In this document: one piece after another, positions 32,723 through 37,156 of the stretch
Numbering within the stretch: position 1 is the stretch's first letter
Layout of the letters: each line of letters opens with the position of its first letter
Assembly: GCA_964645005.1 (NCBI GenBank)
Contig: CAZXYS010000039.1
Location: forward strand, 1-37,156
Direction of reading: 5' to 3'
Length of the DNA: 37,156 bases
Source: CAZXYS01 sp964645005
GTDB taxonomy: Bacteria > Bacteroidota > Ignavibacteria > Kapaibacteriales > UBA2268
Notes under the pieces: model-generated
What the model was told of the DNA's origin: nothing
The model's input: only the letters and a program-made list of their open reading frames with translations
The model's database searches: none
Program-made: the position numbers and the translations under genes

Positions 32723-33908
32723 TTTCGTCAGCCTCCTTTATCGATTCCACCATGACATCAACTATCGTATCAATTTCATCTTTCGTGATTATTAGCGGCG
32801 GCAGCATCCTGATTACATATTCCGCCGCGCAGTTAGCCAGAACGCCCTTTTGCAGCATTGAAAGCACGACATCGGCACATTTGGAACTTAATTCCACGCC
32901 TATCATAAGCCCGACGCCGCGAATTTCTCTTATCTGGTCCATGCCCTCAGTCTTTTCTTTTATCTTATCCATGAAATACTTGCCGTTTTCTCTGGCTTTT
33001 TCGGGCAGATTCTCTTCTTCTATAGTTTTCAATGCTGCCAGAGCCGCAGCGCAGCCTAAGGGATTCCCCCCAAATGTCGTGCCGTGATTACCAAACTCAA
33101 GGGCGCCCGCAATCTCTTCCTTCGCCAGCATAGCGCCAATCGGATACCCGCCGCCCATTGATTTCGCTATCGTAATGATATCCGGCTTCACGCCATAATA
33201 CTGATACGCAAACATTTCGCCGGTCCTGCCCAAACCGCACTGAATTTCATCAAAGATCAGAGGCACTTCGTAATCATCGCAGATCTTCCTCAATTCCTGC
33301 AGAAATTCCTTTTCCGCAGGAATAATGCCGCTTTCTCCCTGGATAGGCTCTGCTATCACCGCTTTCGTATCCGGTCCGATATTCTTTTGCAGCGACTCGG
33401 CATCATTATAGGGAAATGTCTGAAATCCCGGCAGCAGCGGATAAAACCCTTCCTGAAACTTGGCTTTACCCATAGATATAGTACCGAGCGTCCTGCCATG
33501 GAAGCAATTCTCAAATGAAATTATCTTCCCCTGCTTGCCCTGCTTATCGCCGTATTTGCGGACGAGTTTGATTGCCGCTTCCACAGCTTCCGCACCGCTA
33601 TTGCAGAGGAAAGCTCTGTCCATTCCCGACTTTTGCGTCAGCAATTGCGCCAGTTCACTCTGCGGCTCGTTATAGTACAGATTCGAGCAGTGGATCAAAG
33701 TTTCCGCCTGCTTTTTAATAGCTTCGACCACGTTGGGATGGCAGTGTCCCGTTCCATTCACCGCAATCCCGGCGAGGGCGTCAATATATTCATTGCCGTC
33801 GGTATCATATACTTTTGTGCCTTTCCCCTGCTTCAGAGTAATCGGATAACGCTTGTAGAGTTGGAAATGATGCTGCTTTTCCAGATTTTGTGCTGAATTT
33901 TGTATCAT
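32715..33908 (-). CDS. argD: Acetylornithine aminotransferase ArgD
   Basis: A 397-aa class III PLP aminotransferase that converts N-acetylglutamate semialdehyde to N-acetylornithine. Landmarks: the SGAEAVEAAIKLVRKY phosphate site at 104-119, FHGRTLG at 136-142, LIFDEIQCGLGRTG at 217-230, and the PLP lysine K249 in ITIAKSMGGG. In this operon the acetylornithine role is clear, although the family also includes succinyldiaminopimelate enzymes. It starts one base after argB. Confidence 0.95.
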   Translation of the reverse strand: MIQNSAQNLEKQHHFQLYKRYPITLKQGKGTKVYDTDGNEYIDALAGIAVNGTGHCHPNVVEAIKKQAETLIHCSNLYYNEPQSELAQLLTQKSGMDRAFLCNSGAEAVEAAIKLVRKYGDKQGKQGKIISFENCFHGRTLGTISMGKAKFQEGFYPLLPGFQTFPYNDAESLQKNIGPDTKAVIAEPIQGESGIIPAEKEFLQELRKICDDYEVPLIFDEIQCGLGRTGEMFAYQYYGVKPDIITIAKSMGGGYPIGAMLAKEEIAGALEFGNHGTTFGGNPLGCAAALAALKTIEEENLPEKARENGKYFMDKIKEKTEGMDQIREIRGVGLMIGVELSSKCADVVLSMLQKGVLANCAAEYVIRMLPPLIITKDEIDTIVDVMVESIKEADENG

Positions 33909-33909
33909 G

Positions 33910-34800
33910 TCAATTCTTTATAATTGTTCCTTTAAATTTTTTCTCAGTAAAAACTTCGGTAAGAATATCCTTTTTCATTCCGTTAATAATATAAGCGTGT
34001 GCCACACCGCCTTCAAGCGCGGCGATGCATGATTCCGTCTTGGGTATCATTCCCCCCTGCACAATTCCACCGATTTCATTCTTCACTTCTTCCCGCGAAA
34101 TTTCCTTAATCAGCGTATTGGGATCGTCTTTATCTTTCATTAAGCCGTCCACATCCGTGAGCACAACGAAATGCCCCGCATCCAGCGCCGCAGCCATGTG
34201 TCCGGCGAACATATCGGCATTAATATTATAATCCTGAAAATCCTCGCCGCAGCCGATAGGCGCTATCACCGGAATATAGTCATTATCAATAAGCAGTTCA
34301 ATCAGCGAGGGATCAATAACTTCCACATCGCCGACCTGCCCAAGATCAATGACCTTCACTTTCCCTTTCTTCTTTTCCTTATGGTATCGTTTAAGCGCTT
34401 GAACAGTTGTGCCGTCCTTCCCGGATAAGCCTACTGCCTGCTCGCCTTTTGAATTGATCAACTTAACGAGTTCGCCATTTACCTGTCCTTTCAGCGCCAT
34501 CTCAACATAGCCTATGGATTCCTCATCGGTTTTCCTGTGCCCGCCGACAAATTCGGATTCCTTACCAGCCATACTCAGCATTTCCTTGATAGCCGGACCT
34601 CCGCCATGCACCAGCACAACTTTATAGCCCTGCTGTTTCAGTCTGCATATATTTTCAATAACATTTACCTTGATTTTATCATCTTTCATGGCATTGCCGC
34701 CGAACTTGATAAGTATTATCCTATCCTTATCAGCGATAGAGATAGTATCATCATTGTCCGAATGTTTTTCATCAGATTTTAAATTATTAACAGAATACAT
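33910..34800 (-). CDS. argB: Acetylglutamate kinase ArgB
   Basis: A 296-aa amino-acid kinase that phosphorylates N-acetylglutamate. IIKFGGNAM-type nucleotide loop at 30-38, VVLVHGGGPAIKEML, GLSGKDG (substrate side), YNINADMFAGHMAAALDAGHFVVLTDVDG and GGMIPKTESCIAAL are all present. An Asp/Ser-rich N-terminal extension of about 25 residues precedes the kinase core. I use the ATG at 34800; a TTG at 34836 would add 12 residues and lacks support. First gene of the arginine operon; no clear promoter was found upstream. Confidence 0.95.
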   Translation of the reverse strand: MYSVNNLKSDEKHSDNDDTISIADKDRIILIKFGGNAMKDDKIKVNVIENICRLKQQGYKVVLVHGGGPAIKEMLSMAGKESEFVGGHRKTDEESIGYVEMALKGQVNGELVKLINSKGEQAVGLSGKDGTTVQALKRYHKEKKKGKVKVIDLGQVGDVEVIDPSLIELLIDNDYIPVIAPIGCGEDFQDYNINADMFAGHMAAALDAGHFVVLTDVDGLMKDKDDPNTLIKEISREEVKNEIGGIVQGGMIPKTESCIAALEGGVAHAYIINGMKKDILTEVFTEKKFKGTIIKN

Positions 34801-35076
34801 GGATTTGCTTATGGAAAGTGTATAATTTTTAAACAAAAGAATTTACTATAATATAATTAAAACGCAGTCTGAGGGTATATATTTTATTTGAATATGTAGA
34901 TTTGCCACAACTAGTAGGTGTAGCACATCTTAATATTTGAGTGTTTAAACGATGAAGAAAAAAATGTAAAAATCTCATAAATTTATTTAATTGATACTTG
35001 TTCATATTGCCGTCTTGCATATCATCTTCATCCCTTAATTAACAGAGAATTCGGGATAGATCGATTTATTATTCAG
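34801..35076. other. Intergenic region upstream of argB
   Basis: About 275 bases with no supported gene or RNA. A 63-codon minus-strand reading at 34829-35020 was judged non-coding. No strong hairpin was found. Confidence 0.4.
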
Positions 35077-35545
35077 TTGATCAAAGACATGGAAGGTGAA
35101 TTTAACATTAATATTCGACTACAATCAAAATTCCCCTGGTTTAATGACAGAAATATTTCTGAAAATAGGAAACCATATTTAAAGTTAACCAAAAATCAAA
35201 AAATTGAAGCAGCTAACAAATTTCCGTTTTTTGAAGCCGAAGCAATGAATTGCCCTCCGCCGCCGCCTTCAATTGTAGATTTATGGTGTTTAACGTATTG
35301 CATATATAAAACCTGAAGTAATTGCTGTTATAAGCGATGATAGAAATATGTATTATGTCGCAAATGAATTTGATATGCAATTATATTCGAGCTTACGTTT
35401 TCTAAAATTATTATATAATGAAAATGAAATAACTGTTCAACAAGTGAAGAATATTGTTTCAAAGTGGCATCAAATTGATGATTTACCAAAGAATTTCCAC
35501 AAGGAATATAAATTATTCTTTGGCGATATGCCTTTTTCTGAATAA
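35077..35545 (+). pseudogene. Small broken gene, frameshifted
   Basis: Two consecutive readings look like one gene of about 155 codons split by a frameshift between 35294 and 35314. The first part (from TTG 35077 or ATG 35089) runs MEGEFNINIRLQSKF ... IVDLWCLTY and then stops. The second, one frame over, continues IAYIKPEVIAVISDDRNMYYVANEF to GDMPFSE. The amino-acid composition of both halves is protein-like and the joined reading is smooth. I do not recognise the family. A short stem TAAGC-TT-GCTTA followed by a T run at 35561-35580 might be its terminator. It may be a true pseudogene or a sequencing indel. Confidence 0.55.
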
Positions 35546-35688
35546 GACTTGAGAAAGAAGTAAGCTTGCTTATATCAATTTTTCCGTCTCAATTACTAAA
35601 CACAAACAACGATATATTTTAAACTCGCCACAGCACACTCTTTAACCCTGCTTCCCAAATCCTGAATTGGAAAGCAAAATTTCCCGTA

Positions 35689-35713
35689 AGCCCTTAACCG
35701 TTAGTCTCTATCC
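35689..35713. repeat. Degenerate heptamer array before prfA
   Basis: A-R/T-x-C motifs recur every seven bases at 35689, 35696, 35703 and 35710 (AGCCCTT, AACCGTT, AGTCTCT, ATCCTTA). It resembles the nuo-operon arrays but is more decayed. It lies downstream of prfA's stop, in a stretch with no gene. Confidence 0.4.
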
Positions 35714-35777
35714 TTAAATATACATTACCTCAAATAAAAATTTAAATTAACTAAAGCACAACAATTGAAAAAAGCTG

Positions 35778-36863
35778 TTATACTCCTTCCGCCGTCTGAT
35801 TCATAAGTTCCGTTCTTTCGGCTATCTTAAGATTTTCTATGATCGGATCGAGATTTCCTTCCATCACTTCTTCGAGGTTATAATTCTTGGCGTCGCCTTC
35901 GAGGCGGTGGTCGGTAACGCGGTTTTGCGGGAAGTTGTAGGTACGGATTTTTTCAGAGCGGTCGCCGGATTTGACCATCGATTTACGCGTCGAAGATCTT
36001 TCCTGCTGCCGGCGCTCGAGTTCCATCTCGTAGAGGCGGGTACGAAGCACTTTCATCGCTTTGTTCTTATTCTTAAGCTGCGAGCGCTCTTCCTGACAAT
36101 TAACCACAATATTCGTAGGCAGATGGACGATACGCACAGCCGTCTCGACCTTATTCACATTCTGCCCGCCCTTGCCGCCGGCGCGGAATATATCTATACG
36201 AAGGTCTTCGTCATTGATCTCGACATCGACATCCTCGGCTTCGGGAAGCACTGCTACGGTAGCTGCGGAAGTATGCAGCCTGCCGCTGGTTTCCGTTTCC
36301 GGCACGCGCTGGACGCGGTGGACGCCGCTTTCGTATTTAGCGGTACCGAAAGCGCCCTCGCCGATAAGCGAGAATATCATCTCCTTGTAGCCGCCGCGGT
36401 CGCTTTCATTGAAGTCTATGATCTCTATCTTATAACCATGTTCTTCGGCATATTTCTCGTACATTTGGTAGAGGTTGCCGACGAAAATCCCTGCTTCGTC
36501 GCCGCCAGTGCCGGCACGGATCTCGAAAATGCAATTCTTCTCATCATCGGGATCTTTGGGAATAAGCATGAAGCGCAGTTCTTCTTCCATAGCTTCGAGG
36601 CGATCCTGAAGCTCGGTGTTTTCTGCTTCAGCTAATTCTTTTAATTCGCTTTCTGCGGAGGAGTCATTGAGAAGCTCTTCATTTGAACGAATATTGTCGA
36701 GAAGGCTCAGATATTCTCGTGCCTTGTCCACCAGAGGCTTCTTATCTTTGTGTTCCTTGGTAACCTTGCGGTACTTATCCATATCCCGCATCAGATCGGG
36801 ATCATTGAGCTTTTCCTCGACCGATTTAAAACTTTCTATTATTGACTTTAATTTCTCTTCCAT
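35778..36863 (-). CDS. prfA: Peptide chain release factor 1
   Basis: A 361-aa class I release factor that recognises UAA and UAG and releases the finished peptide on the ribosome. The GGQ catalytic motif is at 232-234 (GGKGGQNVNKVET), whose glutamine is the usual target of PrmC methylation. The stop-codon tripeptide position reads P-E-T (188-190, RVPETETSGRLHTSA), fitting the PxT of RF1 rather than SPF of RF2. A helical N-terminal domain (1-105) and a C-terminal domain with the TYNFPQNRVTDHR motif complete the protein. Usual length. The prmC gene often found beside it is not seen here. Confidence 0.97.
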   Translation of the reverse strand: MEEKLKSIIESFKSVEEKLNDPDLMRDMDKYRKVTKEHKDKKPLVDKAREYLSLLDNIRSNEELLNDSSAESELKELAEAENTELQDRLEAMEEELRFMLIPKDPDDEKNCIFEIRAGTGGDEAGIFVGNLYQMYEKYAEEHGYKIEIIDFNESDRGGYKEMIFSLIGEGAFGTAKYESGVHRVQRVPETETSGRLHTSAATVAVLPEAEDVDVEINDEDLRIDIFRAGGKGGQNVNKVETAVRIVHLPTNIVVNCQEERSQLKNKNKAMKVLRTRLYEMELERRQQERSSTRKSMVKSGDRSEKIRTYNFPQNRVTDHRLEGDAKNYNLEEVMEGNLDPIIENLKIAERTELMNQTAEGV

Positions 36864-37046
36864 TTTTCTGCTTTTTATTTATTGACATTCACTTAGATAA
36901 ATAATAGTATAATGAAGTTTTATTGTATTTGTCAAGTAAATATAAAGATTCACATTTTGACAAACTATAAAATTAATGAATATTTAGCAGATTTGGAAGA
37001 ATTGAAAAGAAACAGGGACAAAATTAGACAAGCTCTCTCAACAGTA

Positions 37047-37067
37047 GGACAGACCTCTGGTCTGTCC
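37047..37067. repeat. Perfect 9-bp hairpin downstream of the partial gene
   Basis: GGACAGACC-TCT-GGTCTGTCC, perfect arms with a 3-base loop, 13 bases past the stop of the minus-strand partial gene. There is no T run on the minus side, so it is not a standard terminator; it could be a dispersed palindromic repeat. Confidence 0.6.
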
Positions 37068-37080
37068 AAAAGACCTCTCC

Positions 37081-37155
37081 TCATGAATCCCCTACCACCA
37101 CCGGTATCGTCCGCAGGCTGTTATAATACTCTATCCCAATAAAATACACACCCGG
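37081..37155 (-). CDS. C-terminal fragment, T9SS-tail-like (partial)
   Basis: Only the last 24 codons are inside the window. They read PGVYFIGIEYYNSLRTIPVV then VGDS and stop. The PGVYF start and the beta-strand pattern ending in a V-rich strand resemble the end of the type IX secretion C-terminal sorting domain ('LxxGVYFV.....KKIVV'). The rest lies beyond 37156. With so few residues the assignment is tentative. Confidence 0.45.
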   Translation of the reverse strand, partial: PGVYFIGIEYYNSLRTIPVVVGDS

Positions 37156-37156
37156 C

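Noticed and set aside
34829..35020. 63-codon minus-strand reading upstream of argB
   Set aside because: No ribosome-binding site, no recognisable pattern, AT-rich region where short open frames are expected.
35907..36635. 242-codon plus-strand reading inside prfA
   Set aside because: Antisense shadow of the conserved release-factor gene.
36882..36913. TTGACA ... TATAAT promoter pair
   Set aside because: The spacer is 20 bases, too long for a standard sigma-70 promoter, and it points at the rejected 36912 reading.
36912..37142. 76-codon plus-strand reading after prfA
   Set aside because: It reads through the perfect hairpin at 37047 and over the opposite-strand partial gene; its second half has no protein-like pattern, although residues 20-42 look helical.
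1..37156. tRNA, rRNA or riboswitch
   Set aside because: No cloverleaf-like sequence, rRNA segment or known riboswitch core was recognised by eye; a covariance-model search would be decisive.

Overview
The window looks like a bacterial chromosome from the FCB group (Bacteroidota or a close relative such as Ignavibacteriota). The evidence is: complex I encoded as nuoABCDHIJKLMN without nuoEFG, an 'IG.GTT.PD.SA.LDL' fibre-like protein of the kind common in Bacteroidota, a C-terminal fragment at the right edge resembling a type IX secretion tail, small four-helix-bundle and GxxExxY genes set in short repeats, and three TAnnTTTG boxes about 35-41 nt before start codons. The phylum is an inference; no rRNA or tRNA gene is present.

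Layout. 1-2511: a secreted parallel beta-helix protein on the minus strand, split by a frameshift at a run of eight G and ending in an IPTL-CTERM-like tail. 2964-4274: rimO. 4400-5873 (minus): a class V aminotransferase of the cysteine desulfurase family followed by a small unrecognised protein. 6243-11803 (plus): a tightly coupled polysaccharide operon with ABC exporter wzm/wzt, an FkbM methyltransferase with a long coiled-coil tail, a fucosyltransferase-like enzyme and a GT2/GT7C glycosyltransferase. 11861-14390: a very AT-rich pair, a sulfotransferase-like gene and a convergent multi-pass membrane protein. 14713-16251: a fibre-like surface protein with mosaic composition.

16303-27783 (minus): the complex I operon. 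Between nuoL and nuoM sits a four-helix-bundle (S23/IVP) gene bracketed by inverted arrays of a degenerate heptamer. The same heptamer family fills the other two unusually wide gaps of the operon (nuoC-nuoD and nuoI-nuoJ). 28355-29668 (minus): an NhaD/CitMHS-type ion antiporter. 29926-30303 (plus): a GxxExxY gene flanked by a different repeat with a nine-base period. 30446-34800 (minus): argB-argD-argC-argJ, the acetylated half of arginine synthesis from N-acetylglutamate to ornithine. 35077-35545: a small broken gene. 35778-36863 (minus): prfA. 37081-37155: the last codons of a protein running off the window.

The strongest leads are: (1) an FkbM methyltransferase with about 175 residues of coiled coil next to a Wzt with a C-terminal sugar-binding domain, which resembles the architecture of the WbdD chain-length ruler; (2) the heptamer-bracketed S23 cassette and its gene-less relatives inside one essential operon, and the parallel GxxExxY cassette with its own nonamer repeats; (3) the poly-G frameshift in the surface beta-helix gene; (4) a long charged tail on NuoI in a complex I that lacks its NADH module here.
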